Of a stretch of DNA of 64,000 bases, positions 8,036 through 16,386 are shown in pieces (the first letter of the stretch is position 1; the number at the start of each line of letters is the position of its first letter). The stretch comes from Pelethousia sp034928145. Lineage in GTDB: Bacteria > Bacillota > Clostridia > Christensenellales > CAG-138. The DNA is taken from positions 1 to 64,000 of the forward strand of contig JAYFPE010000013.1 in assembly GCA_034928145.1 (NCBI GenBank), in the 5' to 3' direction. The translations under genes were made by a program, and so were the position numbers. The notes below the pieces were generated by a model. It ran no database searches, had not been told where the DNA came from, and saw nothing but the letters and a program-made list of their open reading frames with translations.

Positions 8036-9916
8036 TTAGGATGCCAGCCGTTCAAACTGGCTTCTCCAAAGTTCAGCGTAGAAACCGCCTTTATCAAGCA
8101 GTTCCTGATGATTTCCGCTCTCGATAATATCCCCGTCGTTCAACACAAGAATTAAATCGGCGTTTTTGATCGTTGAAAGCCTATGCGCTATGACGAAAGA
8201 AGTCCGTCCTACGGTCAATTTATCCATCGCTTCCTGAATCAGGACTTCTGTGCGGGTATCTACCGAGCTTGTCGCCTCATCCAGTATCAACATCGGTGCG
8301 TCCTGAATCATGGCCCGCGCTATGGTTACAAGCTGTTTCTGTCCCTGCGACAGACTCACTTTGTCGTTCAGCACCGTGTCATAACCCTTGGGCAAGGTTT
8401 TGATAAAGTGGTGAAGTCCGACCGCTTTGCAGGCATGGATTACGTCATCGTCGGAAACGCCTGCCTTGCAGTAAATGATGTTTTCCTTGATTGTCCCCTC
8501 GAACAGCCACGAATCTTGCAGTACCATACAAAACTGCTCGTGTACGTTTTCACGCGACACACTCGCAATCGGAACATTGTCAATACATATTTCGCCGCCG
8601 TTTAACTCATAGAATCGCATCATAAGGTTCACAAGCGTGGTTTTTCCCGCGCCGGTAGGGCCTACTATCGCTATTTTTTGGCCGGTGCGGACTTTTGCCG
8701 AGAAATTCTTTATAATTATATTGTCGGGGGAGTATCCGAATCTGACATTCTTAAACTCTACATCACCTTGGACATTTTCAAGTCTTCTCAGCTTCTCACT
8801 TTCGTCGGAAAGTTCGGTTTCACCCAGGAATTCAAAGACACGCTCCGAGGCGGCGACTGTTCTCTGCAAGTTTTGGGAAGCCTGTGCGATTTGCGTAAGC
8901 GGTTGGGTGAAAAGGCGAACATAGAGCATAAACGCCACGATTACGCCAAAGCTGATACTCCCGTTAAGCGCAAGTGCCGCTCCGACGACGCAGACAGCTA
9001 CATATCCAAAGTTGCTAATAAAGAGCATCAGCGGCATCATTAGGCCCGACATAAACTGGGATTTCCAACCGCTGTCGTAAAGACCTTCATTCATTTTCTC
9101 AAATGTCTTTTTAGCTTCCTTACCGCCGTTGTATACCTTGACAATGTGATGCCCCGAATAAATCTCCTCAATATGTCCGTTGATTTCGCCGAGTCCTTTT
9201 TGCTGTGCAGCAAAGAATCTTTGCGAGCTTCTCATAATTGTAAACATCACGATAAACCCGATTATGCTCGCTCCGACGGCGGTGAGTGTCATAATCCAGT
9301 TGTTGTAGAACATCATGACCAACGAACCAATTAGCATAGTTACCGCCGTTACCAATGTTCCGACACTCTGATTCATCGTCGTTCCGATCGTGTCCACATC
9401 ATTGGTAATGCGTGAAAGCACATCGCCATAGCTCACTTTGTCGAAATAGGAAAAGGGCAGGCGATTGACTTTTTTTGAAATATCCGCCCGCATACTTTTA
9501 CTGGCTCTCTGCGTAATTGTCGCCATAATATATCCCTGAGCGAAATTGAGCAGCGCTGAACAGGCATAAAATATCACCAACAGCAAGCCAATGTTCGTTA
9601 CGGCATCCATATCAATCGCATTTAGGATTGGAACGCCGTTCACGAGTTTCGGAAGGCCCTTGGTTATCTCATTTGTGATTTCCTTGAGCCTGTCAGGACC
9701 CAGTATTTGCAGCACTGAACCACAAGCCGTAAGAATCAGTGCGATAAGAACAGCGGGAAGGTACTTTCTGCAATAACGAATCAGCTTGCCGAAAGCCCCA
9801 CGAAAGTCTTTCGGGCGCTCGGCCATACCGCGCCCGCCCATAGGTCCCCCGCGCATAGGACCGCGCGGTCTCGATATGCTCTCGGTATTTTGAGTAGCTT
9901 TATTCCCCTCGCTCAT
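8036..9916 (-). CDS. ABC exporter half, membrane + ATPase, consensus ATP site
   Basis: 626 residues: an N-terminal RGG-rich cytosolic stretch (about 1-50), six membrane segments (about 50-370) and a nucleotide-binding domain. The latter has Walker A GPTGAGKTT, signature LSQGQKQ, Walker B plus catalytic Glu LILDEATSSVD, and a switch His in VIAHRLSTI. It pairs with the gene upstream to form a heterodimeric type IV (TM287/288-like) multidrug or lipid exporter. Its start overlaps the partner's stop by 4 nt, giving coupled translation. The substrate is unknown, but TetR control and nearby nitroreductases suggest export of toxic compounds. Confidence 0.9.
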   Translation of the reverse strand: MSEGNKATQNTESISRPRGPMRGGPMGGRGMAERPKDFRGAFGKLIRYCRKYLPAVLIALILTACGSVLQILGPDRLKEITNEITKGLPKLVNGVPILNAIDMDAVTNIGLLLVIFYACSALLNFAQGYIMATITQRASKSMRADISKKVNRLPFSYFDKVSYGDVLSRITNDVDTIGTTMNQSVGTLVTAVTMLIGSLVMMFYNNWIMTLTAVGASIIGFIVMFTIMRSSQRFFAAQQKGLGEINGHIEEIYSGHHIVKVYNGGKEAKKTFEKMNEGLYDSGWKSQFMSGLMMPLMLFISNFGYVAVCVVGAALALNGSISFGVIVAFMLYVRLFTQPLTQIAQASQNLQRTVAASERVFEFLGETELSDESEKLRRLENVQGDVEFKNVRFGYSPDNIIIKNFSAKVRTGQKIAIVGPTGAGKTTLVNLMMRFYELNGGEICIDNVPIASVSRENVHEQFCMVLQDSWLFEGTIKENIIYCKAGVSDDDVIHACKAVGLHHFIKTLPKGYDTVLNDKVSLSQGQKQLVTIARAMIQDAPMLILDEATSSVDTRTEVLIQEAMDKLTVGRTSFVIAHRLSTIKNADLILVLNDGDIIESGNHQELLDKGGFYAELWRSQFERLAS

Positions 9917-11673
9917 GACGCAAGTTCCTCCTCGCTAAGCTGGCTTCTTGCGATTTGCCGGTAAACATCGCAAGTTTTAAGCAGTTCTTTGTGCGTACCC
10001 TGTCCTACAATTCGTCCCTCGTCCAGCACGATGATTTTGTCCGCATCCATAATCGTGCCGATGCGCTGCGCTACGATAAGACTTGTAACGCCCGCCGTCT
10101 CCTTTTTCAAGGCGTATCTCAGCACACGGTCGGTCTTGTAGTCAAGCGCGGAAAACGAATCGTCGAAGATATATATTTCCGGCTTGCGGCAAACGGCGCG
10201 AGCGATGGCAATACGCTGTTTCTGACCGCCGGAAATATTCGTGCCGCCCTGTGAAATATCGGCATTGTAGCCATTCTCCATTTTTTCAACGAAATCCGTG
10301 CTTTGCGCTATGGCTATGGCTCGCTTCACATCTTCCTCGGTGGCTTCGCCCTGACCGTTATCGCCATATGCCACGTTGCCGCTAACCGTTCCTTTGAACA
10401 GCACGGCCTTTTGAGATACATAGCCGATTTTATTGCGCAGCGCTTCGCCGTTGTACTCTCTGATGTCCACACCGTCAACAAGGATTTCCCCTTCGGTTGC
10501 GTCAAAGAACCTCGGTATAAGGTTTATGAGCGTGGACTTTCCGCTTCCTGTTGAGCCAATAAAGGCGACTGTTTCTCCGTGCCTTGCCTCAAAGCTGATA
10601 TCCTGTAAGACATATTCCGCAGCGTCTGGGTATTTGAACCCCACATTGCGGAAAATCACTGAACCTGTTTGCTCCGCCAAGCCTTCTGTTTTCGTGCCGT
10701 CCTTGATGGTCGGCTCAGTGTCCAAAACCTCGTTGATGCGGTTCGCCGACACCGCCGCACGCGGAATCATAATAAAAATCATCACCAGCATCATAAAGGA
10801 CATTATGACCTGCATGGCGTAGCTTGAAAAGACGACCATATTGGAGAATATGGGCAGCTTATCGGCTATTGCGGCAGAGTTAATCAAGCCCGCGCCAATC
10901 CAATAGATAGCGAGCGTCAGCCCACTCATGATACTCATCATCAGAGGCATCATTATCGCCATAGAACGGGTTGTAAATAGCTGTGTGTCGGTTAGTTCCT
11001 TGTTGGCGGCTTCAAATTTCGCTTCCTCGTAAGCATCGGCATTGTAGGCGCGAACAACACGAAGCCCCGTGAGATTCTCGCGGGCAACTCGATTGATGTT
11101 ATCGGTCAGTGTCTGCATTCTACGGAATCTCGGCAACACGAATATCATCATAAAGCTGATAACCACAATCAGGATACCGACTGCTCCGGCTGTCACCATC
11201 GTCCATTCAAAGCCTTTTCCGGCAATTTTAATCACTGCCCAAACAACCATGATCGGGGCGCGAATAATAAGGGAAAGCCCCATGGTAATAACCATCTGCA
11301 CTTGTGTGATGTCGTTTGTCGAGCGCGTAATCAGGCTGTCGTTGGAGAAACGGTTCATTTCCTCCATCGAAAAAGATTCTACCTTGTTAAACAGCAGGCT
11401 GCGAACCTGTCTGGAAAATGCAGCGGCGATTCTTGCGGCGAAAAATCCGACTGTAACTGCGCACACAACGCTTCCGAGTGTGCAAAGCAGCATCTTCCCG
11501 CCCGCAATCCATATGTTGCCCATAGCGCTGCCCGGCGTTTGCACAAGCAGCGTGATTTCGGACATATAATCCGGTGTTTTTAAGTCGAGCCATACCTGTC
11601 CTACCACGAAAGCAAGGCTGAATAATGCCAGAAGCCAATCTTTCGCTCTCAGGTATTTAAAAATTTTGAGCAA
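9913..11673 (-). CDS. ABC exporter half, membrane + degenerate ATP site
   Basis: 586 residues: six membrane segments (about 15-310), then an ATPase with GSTGSGKST (Walker A) and ISGGQKQR (signature). In the Walker B region IYIFDDSFSALD the usual catalytic Glu is Asp, and in IVAQRIGTI the switch His is Gln. These are the hallmarks of the degenerate-site subunit of heterodimeric exporters such as TM287. The start is TTG at 11673, chosen from taaggagg 7 nt upstream. It lies 64 nt after the Cys-cluster gene and overlaps the next subunit by 4 nt. Confidence 0.9.
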   Translation of the reverse strand: MLKIFKYLRAKDWLLALFSLAFVVGQVWLDLKTPDYMSEITLLVQTPGSAMGNIWIAGGKMLLCTLGSVVCAVTVGFFAARIAAAFSRQVRSLLFNKVESFSMEEMNRFSNDSLITRSTNDITQVQMVITMGLSLIIRAPIMVVWAVIKIAGKGFEWTMVTAGAVGILIVVISFMMIFVLPRFRRMQTLTDNINRVARENLTGLRVVRAYNADAYEEAKFEAANKELTDTQLFTTRSMAIMMPLMMSIMSGLTLAIYWIGAGLINSAAIADKLPIFSNMVVFSSYAMQVIMSFMMLVMIFIMIPRAAVSANRINEVLDTEPTIKDGTKTEGLAEQTGSVIFRNVGFKYPDAAEYVLQDISFEARHGETVAFIGSTGSGKSTLINLIPRFFDATEGEILVDGVDIREYNGEALRNKIGYVSQKAVLFKGTVSGNVAYGDNGQGEATEEDVKRAIAIAQSTDFVEKMENGYNADISQGGTNISGGQKQRIAIARAVCRKPEIYIFDDSFSALDYKTDRVLRYALKKETAGVTSLIVAQRIGTIMDADKIIVLDEGRIVGQGTHKELLKTCDVYRQIARSQLSEEELAS

Positions 11674-11737
11674 TCCTTTTCCTCCTTAATCACCAAGGTT
11701 TGCACCTTGAATAAACGCTGCTGCCGCGCTGCGCTCT

Positions 11738-12037
11738 TTACTTCTTCCTCAATCGAAATGTTCTCGCATAGGCACATTCAGGCGGCAGAGAGGGGTGAAA
11801 CAAGGCTCGAAACAAGTTTACTCTCTGGCAAGTAGGGCATCTGCGGAAACGGCTCTCGAATATGCGGCACAAATGCGTTTCCTCATCGAGAAACTCGCAG
11901 GGGGAGGAGAAGTCGATTTTGACTTCTCCTTCGAGCGTAACGGAACGGGTATAGCAGCACAGCCCGCATCGGTTGCATAAGCCGTCCCAGTTCTTATGCC
12001 ATTTCCTGTATTCGTCCCATATGCGAAGCGCGGTCAC
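11738..12037 (-). CDS. YkgJ-type cysteine cluster protein
   Basis: 99 residues with the metal-binding pattern of the YkgJ / zinc- or iron-chelating family: GLCNRCGLCCYTR near residues 19-31, SPCEFLD, HLCRIFESRFRRCPTC. About eight cysteines are conserved in position. These proteins are thought to bind an Fe-S cluster or zinc; the role is not established. Its start overlaps the stop of the nitroreductase gene by 4 nt, so the two are probably translated together and may work as a redox pair. Confidence 0.75.
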   Translation of the reverse strand: MTALRIWDEYRKWHKNWDGLCNRCGLCCYTRSVTLEGEVKIDFSSPCEFLDEETHLCRIFESRFRRCPTCQRVNLFRALFHPSLPPECAYARTFRLRKK

Positions 12038-12564
12038 GGGGCATAATTGATTCCGAGTGTAATCCCCAGTTCCTTTTCAGTAGGGTTGTTTTCAACCGCA
12101 TATCCAAGCGCCGCGCCTGAAATCGGCGTAAAGCCTTCGGGGATTCCCAGTTCCTTTTGCAGCTCCGGGATTTTTGCTATCACGTTCGCCGCGCTCCAGA
12201 GATAGACGCTATCCACGCCTAAATCCGTGGCGGCGAGCAGCATGTTCTCCATGATGCAGCCTACATTTGCGTACTGAATATTGGGGACCTTTGGCTCTGA
12301 GGATGACACCAGCACAAGAATGGGCGCACCGTACAGAACATCGCGGTCAATGTTGAACGCCGCCTGAACAGCCTTATTGATTCTGTTCAGCGATTGGGGG
12401 TTTTGAACGACCGTCAGATGAAGCGAGGGATAATCGCCCGCACCTACAGGGGCAGCACATCCGGCGGCGAGAATCGCGTCGAGATCTGCTTTTGCGACTG
12501 CCTTTTCCGGCGCAAAGGCTCTGGTTGACTTCCTCTTTGCAATAGCTTTCATAGTTTCCATCAT
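12034..12564 (-). CDS. Nitroreductase-family flavoprotein
   Basis: 176 residues. The start METMKAIAKRKSTRAFAPE carries the R-K-S-x-R-x-F FMN-phosphate signature. Later parts are AGCAAPVGAGDYPSLHLTVV, then ANVGCIMENMLLAATDLGVDSVYLW and a C-terminal LGYAVEN, all typical of single-domain nitroreductases that act as FMN homodimers. It is the first gene of the long minus-strand operon, downstream of the promoter at 12629-12657, and has a taaaggag ribosome site. The substrate is unknown; reductive detoxification is the family's usual role. Confidence 0.85.
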   Translation of the reverse strand: MMETMKAIAKRKSTRAFAPEKAVAKADLDAILAAGCAAPVGAGDYPSLHLTVVQNPQSLNRINKAVQAAFNIDRDVLYGAPILVLVSSSEPKVPNIQYANVGCIMENMLLAATDLGVDSVYLWSAANVIAKIPELQKELGIPEGFTPISGAALGYAVENNPTEKELGITLGINYAP

Positions 12565-12615
12565 TAATCTCCTTTAATCTGTTTTTGTGTGAAACAGCCT
12601 ACCCGCTATTCGACT

Positions 12616-12657
12616 GTTCTGATATAAGAACCTATCCTGCATAAGCACCCTTTTCAA
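12616..12657 (-). promoter_or_regulatory. Promoter and inverted repeat for the 12-kb operon
   Basis: On the minus strand TTGAAA (12652-12657) and TAGGTT (12629-12634) are 17 nt apart. The inverted repeat GTTCT-6 nt-AGAAC at 12616-12631 overlaps the -10 side and the expected start point, so a bound repressor would block transcription of the nitroreductase-exporter-HXXEE operon. These are sequence matches only. Confidence 0.5.
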
Positions 12658-12685
12658 ATCCATCAATCAACAATTAAGCCATAAG

Positions 12686-12696
12686 TGTCGGATTGT
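12686..12696 (+). promoter_or_regulatory. TGTCGGATTGT repeat, copy 1 (possible TetR site)
   Basis: The 11-mer TGTCGGATTGT occurs here and again at 12839-12849, and its 8-base core appears inverted at 12767-12774. Three copies within about 165 bp of a divergent regulator/operon region suggest binding sites for the adjacent TetR protein. Confidence 0.4.
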
Positions 12697-12758
12697 TCGG
12701 GGAGTTCATCCTGCTTAGTAATACAACCTTAGCAAAGAATATAAACTCATAAAAATGT

Positions 12759-12787
12759 TTGACCTTATCCGACAACTGTTGTACGAT
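12759..12787 (+). promoter_or_regulatory. tetR promoter with operator in the spacer
   Basis: TTGACC (12759-12764), 17-nt spacer, TACGAT (12782-12787). Inside the spacer lies ACAAC-T-GTTGT at 12772-12782, a perfect 5-bp inverted repeat, overlapping an inverted copy of the TGTCGGAT core (12767-12774). This arrangement fits autorepression of the TetR gene that starts at 12864. Confidence 0.55.
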
Positions 12788-12838
12788 ATTAATATATTGG
12801 TTTTCCAAAGCTTTATCAACCAACAGATGAAGCATTAC

Positions 12839-12849
12839 TGTCGGATTGT
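12839..12849 (+). promoter_or_regulatory. TGTCGGATTGT repeat, copy 2
   Basis: Second exact copy of the 11-mer found at 12686-12696. It lies next to the aaaggag ribosome site of the TetR gene, where protein binding could also affect translation or elongation. Confidence 0.35.
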
Positions 12850-12863
12850 AAAGGAGTCCAAAA

Positions 12864-13442
12864 ATGAAAAAGCAACCTGAAATTACGTCCGCTACCAGAA
12901 AGACCTTTGTCGATGCCTTTTGTTCTTTATATCTGCACAATCCTATCGAAAAGATAACCGTGCAGGAAATCGTCAGGAAGGCGGGATACAACCGAAGCAC
13001 CTTTTACCAGTATTTCAAGGATGCAACTGACCTGCTCGTATATTTGGAAGACGAGATTATTGGTAATATCAAACAGAAGGTTGACGCAAATTTTGACCAG
13101 ATAGATTTTGCCGATTCTTTTATTTGTTCTTTTTCCGGTCTTCAAGAGGAAACAGCAAACTATGCTGCGGTGCTGCTCGCAAATCCTAGCAGCACAAGAT
13201 TTGCACAACGGGCGAAAACAGCAATGATGCCGATTATATTGCAACATTTCAATATTTCCGAAAATGATGAGAAAGCAATTTATGTTCTTGAATTTTATCT
13301 GGCTGGCGTTATTTCTATTGCCACTCACTGGCTGCGCGATGGAAGAAAGATTCCTGTAAGTGAAGTCGGGCGGTTAATACACACTTTGCTGACGGAAGGT
13401 GTTTTGAGTGCGCTTGGGCGCAGTAATACAAATCCGGCCTAA
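12864..13442 (+). CDS. TetR/AcrR-family regulator
   Basis: 192 residues. The N-terminal helix-turn-helix spans about residues 8-55: SATRKTFVDAFCSLY, ITVQEIVRKAGYNRSTFYQY, and YLEDEII. The C-terminal part is helical and ligand-binding, with a typical IATHWL stretch. It has an aaaggag ribosome site 7 nt upstream and is divergent from the nitroreductase-exporter-HXXEE operon across a 299-nt region full of repeats, so it is the obvious candidate repressor of that operon and of itself. The inducer is unknown. Confidence 0.85.
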   Translation: MKKQPEITSATRKTFVDAFCSLYLHNPIEKITVQEIVRKAGYNRSTFYQYFKDATDLLVYLEDEIIGNIKQKVDANFDQIDFADSFICSFSGLQEETANYAAVLLANPSSTRFAQRAKTAMMPIILQHFNISENDEKAIYVLEFYLAGVISIATHWLRDGRKIPVSEVGRLIHTLLTEGVLSALGRSNTNPA

Positions 13443-13514
13443 AAACACCGTAATCCCAACCACATTCAGTTTGTTGAACGACGCCCTCCGAAACGACCGT
13501 ATACCAAGCACATC

Positions 13515-13556
13515 AAAGCCCCCGAAGCCGCAACACAGCGGTTTTCGAGGGCTTTT
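13515..13556 (+). terminator. Hairpin terminator after tetR
   Basis: AAGCCCCCGAAGCCGC and GCGGTTTTCGAGGGCTTTT form a long, slightly imperfect stem closed by a short loop and followed by T residues. It begins about 73 nt after the TetR stop. Confidence 0.6.
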
Positions 13557-13775
13557 CGTATATGAGGCTGACATACCGAGCAGAAGATTTGGTATGGTAA
13601 TCCCGAGGTATGCCAAGGTCGTAAACGGGTGGCCGTAGGGCGATGGCTGCTCTCCCTCTACCGAGAGCAAAATCTCCCACCACAGTTTTTGCTTTAAGCT
13701 GAACAAAGAAAGCCTAAGCATCATTGTTTTTGATATGTTGGCCAAAAGAAATACACCATAGTAAATTTGCAAAAA

Positions 13776-13805
13776 GTCATTTTATGTCATTTTAAGTCAT
13801 TTTTC
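13776..13805 (+). repeat. Three tandem 10-bp repeats GTCATTTTWW
   Basis: GTCATTTTAT, GTCATTTTAA and GTCATTTTTC follow one another without gaps. Short direct repeats beside an attachment site are the usual form of integrase arm-type binding sites, so they may be leftovers of a recombination site. That reading is inference from position. Confidence 0.5.
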
Positions 13806-14005
13806 AGTTTTTGGGGTTATAAAAGACCGCCGAAGCGATCTTGAAAATAGAAACTTACGGTCGTAGATTTCCACCCCTTAATTTACCCCTTACAAAATTA
13901 AATCGCTTTATTTCGTGTTTTAAAGAATGAACAATAGGCCCTAATTCTCTAGGCTTTCGAGAACCAATTAACCGCTATTCGCCCACATTCTTCCAAGGTC
14001 ATTAA

Positions 14006-14028
14006 TTCGAATCCTAGTTCCGCAGCCA
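14006..14028 (+). other. tRNA 3'-end-like segment, possible att site
   Basis: TTCGAATCCTAGTTCCGCAG followed by CCA has the T-loop (TTCGAAT), a 3' T-arm strand, an acceptor strand and CCA order of a tRNA 3' end. The upstream half does not fold into a tRNA, so no tRNA gene is present. A displaced tRNA end beside an integrase 3' end is what remains after site-specific integration into a tRNA gene. Confidence 0.4.
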
Positions 14029-14112
14029 AGATGAAAGTCCTGAAACCTTAGTGTTTTAGGGCTTTCTTCATGTCTCCATATTCCTGTTTTTGGGGTTCTT
14101 CCCTTAATCTAC

Positions 14113-14151
14113 CCCTTACGGTTTTATTACTCTTTGAATAAATTGCTGAAT
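14113..14151 (-). pseudogene. Tyrosine integrase 3'-end remnant, copy 2
   Basis: The minus strand reads RIQQFIQRVIKP and a stop, matching RIEQLIKGVIKP plus stop at the end of the remnant at 445-699. Upstream of this the similarity ends abruptly, so only about 12 codons survive. The flanking sequence ctaccccttacggttttatta also matches copy 1. Confidence 0.55.
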
Positions 14152-14161
14152 ACGAACATCA

Positions 14162-14189
14162 AGAGAGGGACCGATCTCGGCCCCTCTCT
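14162..14189 (-). terminator. Hairpin downstream of the beta-helix/SH3b gene
   Basis: AGAGAGGG and CCCTCTCT flank a GC-rich inner stem, giving a near-perfect hairpin about 115 nt beyond the stop of the surface-protein gene. The T run is weak, so termination is possible but not certain. Confidence 0.4.
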
Positions 14190-14302
14190 GATTTGGCGTA
14201 GGTGTGCGTTGCCTTTAACAATGAGATGCGTTTTTCCTATCTACTTTTAATTACCAGGTTCACTGTGGGATATTTTTATGCGCATAGCCGCCTTTTCCCA
14301 GC

Positions 14303-16228
14303 CTATCCGTTCCCCGCCGAAAGGTAATCCGCTGAGAGATAGGCTGTGCGGCCGTTGAATTCTATTTGGTACCACGATCCGGCTTTTTTGAGGATCGGGT
14401 ACGCTGCGCCCCGGGGTGCGAAGCCCAGGATCGAATACATCTTGCCTGGCCCGCTGCGCACATTGACGCTATGATTGCAGTTGACGACCATACCATGTCC
14501 GGCTCCCGGGGCGGACACTGCGAGGTAGTGCGCCGAAATATATCCCACCTGGCCTTCGAACTCAACTTTATACCATGCGCCGACCTTTTCCATGACTGTA
14601 TATGCCGCACCCCTTGGCGCGAAGCCCAGGATGGGATAATTCGTACCCGGCCTGCTGCGCACGTTGACACCGCTCCTGCAGTTTATGATCGTTCCCATGG
14701 GCCTGGATGTGGGCGTGGGCAACGGCTCGCTATAGGGAGGCGTCCATTTGCCAAAGAGCGTTACATCATTTTCGGGGAAGGTGAAGGTTGCGTTCGCGGC
14801 AAAGTCCGTGCCGCCGCCGTTTGCCGCTGTGTTCCAGCCGCCAAAGGTATAGCCCGTACGGCGTAGCTCGCCACCCCCCGCAACGGAAGTCTTGGTGTTA
14901 ATGTGTTGCGTTACCGCCGCCGGCAGGTTGCCGCTGCCGCCATTCGCATCGTAGGAAAGCGTATACAACCGCAGGTAAGCGCTGAAATCGTCCGCCCAGG
15001 GCACCGAAATTCCATACACGGTGGTGTCGGCCGTATGGTCTGTAAAGGTTTCTCTTGTATGCGTGGTTGTTATGAGCGAGAGGCAAGTGCCGTTTTTAAG
15101 AAACAGCGCCGCATCTCCGGATATTTCCAGGGACCCGGATGCAAGCGCAAAGTCTCCCGAACCTACATCCTCCCCATCACTGGATTTTGCAAACACCATC
15201 CCTCCCGTGACCTTGAGTACCCCACCGCTGCCAAAAGCGGCGCTGCCGATGCCTGCGCCGCGCAGGCCCGAAGCAGTGACCGTGCCGCCGCTGATCGTGA
15301 TTTCCCCGCCACTGCCGTTCATGCCACCGCCGATGCCCGCGCCGAGCCCCAGGGCTGTGGCATTGACCGTGCCGCCGCTGATCGTGATCTCTCCACCGTC
15401 ACCGCCAAGGTCGCCGCCGCCGATGCCCGCAGCATCTACGCTCGTAGCAGTGACCGTACCGCCCCGGATGATGATCGTGCCGCCGTCGCCACCGGGTAAA
15501 TAATCGGCTATGCCGCCGCCGATGCCTGCGCCGCCGTAGAGGCTGCGGGCCGTGACCGTGCCGCCCTGGATGATAATCTTGCCGCCGTCACCATATTCGC
15601 CGCCACCGATGCCCGCGCCAGAATAGCTCTGCGTAGTGACCGTGCCGCCGCTGATCGTGATTTCCCCGCCGCTGCCGTTCATTCCGCCGCCGATGCCCGC
15701 ACCAAAGCTGCCGCCGTTGGCAATGACCGTGCCGCCCCAGATGATGATCGTGCCGCCGCTTAGCCCATTATTGCCGCCAATACCCGCGCCGCCGTGGCCG
15801 CCAGTAACGTTGATCGTGCCAGTGCTCTTCGCTGTGATCACCAGCGTCTGGCCAGGGTTGACATTAAGCCCGGCGTAGCCATAGGTACCCGTCAGCGTAT
15901 TATCGCCCACCACCGTGAGGTTCAGCTTTGCGCCGCTAAAGGTATGGATGGCCGCCCCCGCAGACGTATTGATCGTAGCGTTATCCAGCGTCAGGTTTGC
16001 CTCTACTCCTTCATCAATGACAACGCTTGCGGCGCTAGGCCTGCCGGATAAGGTGAGCGGCGTGCCGGTAAGAACCGTTACCCTTCTGCCGCCGTCTTCA
16101 TACTTATAATCCGTATTTTCGACGCCGCCCGTTACGGTAAGCATGCCTGACGCCAGCGCCGCTGCGGGTATCAGCATGAACGCCAGCGCTACGACAAATA
16201 AAAGTGCGATAGATGTTTTTGTCTGCAT
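14303..16228 (-). CDS. Secreted beta-helix protein with InlB-type repeat and two SH3b domains
   Basis: 641 residues from MQTKTSIALLFV, a signal peptide ending near ALA (residue 26). Upstream in-frame codons have no ribosome site, whereas aaaggatagg precedes this start. Residues about 30-370 are glycine-rich repeats of the type ISGGTVTA...GAGIGGG, typical of right-handed beta-helix surface proteins. About 424-498 is a Listeria-Bacteroides (InlB B) repeat with YDANGGSGNLP and GYTFGGWNTAANGGG. Two bacterial SH3 domains (about 513-574 and 579-639) each contain VNVRSRPG- or VNVRSGPG-type motifs and should bind peptidoglycan. It is divergent from a TetR gene with a shared operator. Confidence 0.85.
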   Translation of the reverse strand: MQTKTSIALLFVVALAFMLIPAAALASGMLTVTGGVENTDYKYEDGGRRVTVLTGTPLTLSGRPSAASVVIDEGVEANLTLDNATINTSAGAAIHTFSGAKLNLTVVGDNTLTGTYGYAGLNVNPGQTLVITAKSTGTINVTGGHGGAGIGGNNGLSGGTIIIWGGTVIANGGSFGAGIGGGMNGSGGEITISGGTVTTQSYSGAGIGGGEYGDGGKIIIQGGTVTARSLYGGAGIGGGIADYLPGGDGGTIIIRGGTVTATSVDAAGIGGGDLGGDGGEITISGGTVNATALGLGAGIGGGMNGSGGEITISGGTVTASGLRGAGIGSAAFGSGGVLKVTGGMVFAKSSDGEDVGSGDFALASGSLEISGDAALFLKNGTCLSLITTTHTRETFTDHTADTTVYGISVPWADDFSAYLRLYTLSYDANGGSGNLPAAVTQHINTKTSVAGGGELRRTGYTFGGWNTAANGGGTDFAANATFTFPENDVTLFGKWTPPYSEPLPTPTSRPMGTIINCRSGVNVRSRPGTNYPILGFAPRGAAYTVMEKVGAWYKVEFEGQVGYISAHYLAVSAPGAGHGMVVNCNHSVNVRSGPGKMYSILGFAPRGAAYPILKKAGSWYQIEFNGRTAYLSADYLSAGNG

Positions 16229-16345
16229 AATGCCTATCCTTTCGTATGTCCCCTGCCTTGTGCGTTGCACGGCCCGGCGGCTATTGCAAAGAGGCCGTTT
16301 CAGCCTTATAATCAAGAGCAGCGGCATAATAAATGACCACAGTCG

Positions 16346-16386
16346 ATGACTATAGTCATTATATTTATATCTGCATGTAAAATCAA
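16346..16386 (-). promoter_or_regulatory. Promoter with perfect 14-bp palindromic operator
   Basis: Minus-strand TTGATT (16381-16386), 17-nt spacer and TATAAT (16358-16363) form a near-consensus promoter for the surface-protein gene. ATGACTATAGTCAT at 16346-16359 is a perfect palindrome overlapping the -10 and start region. A second half-site, AATGAC, lies at 16332-16337. The adjacent TetR gene is the probable binder. Confidence 0.7.

Larger units (their letters stand above)
13443..14302. other. Non-coding accessory DNA with att-like and integrase debris
   Basis: This 860-nt stretch has no gene I can support. It holds a terminator (13515-13556), three 10-bp direct repeats (13776-13805), a tRNA-3'-end-like segment (14006-14028), a degenerate integrase end (about 14113-14151) and a hairpin (14162-14189). 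From gccaagatg at 14024 to the integrase stop, the sequence parallels 355-450, about 90 nt in each case, as expected for two copies of an att-to-integrase junction. Confidence 0.5.

Noticed and set aside
13374..13772. 132-codon minus-strand open frame after the TetR gene
   Set aside because: It runs through the terminator hairpin, overlaps the TetR end, has no ribosome site and no recognisable sequence.
14006..14028. A tRNA gene
   Set aside because: Only the 3' end resembles a tRNA; the preceding bases cannot form the T stem, anticodon arm or D arm.
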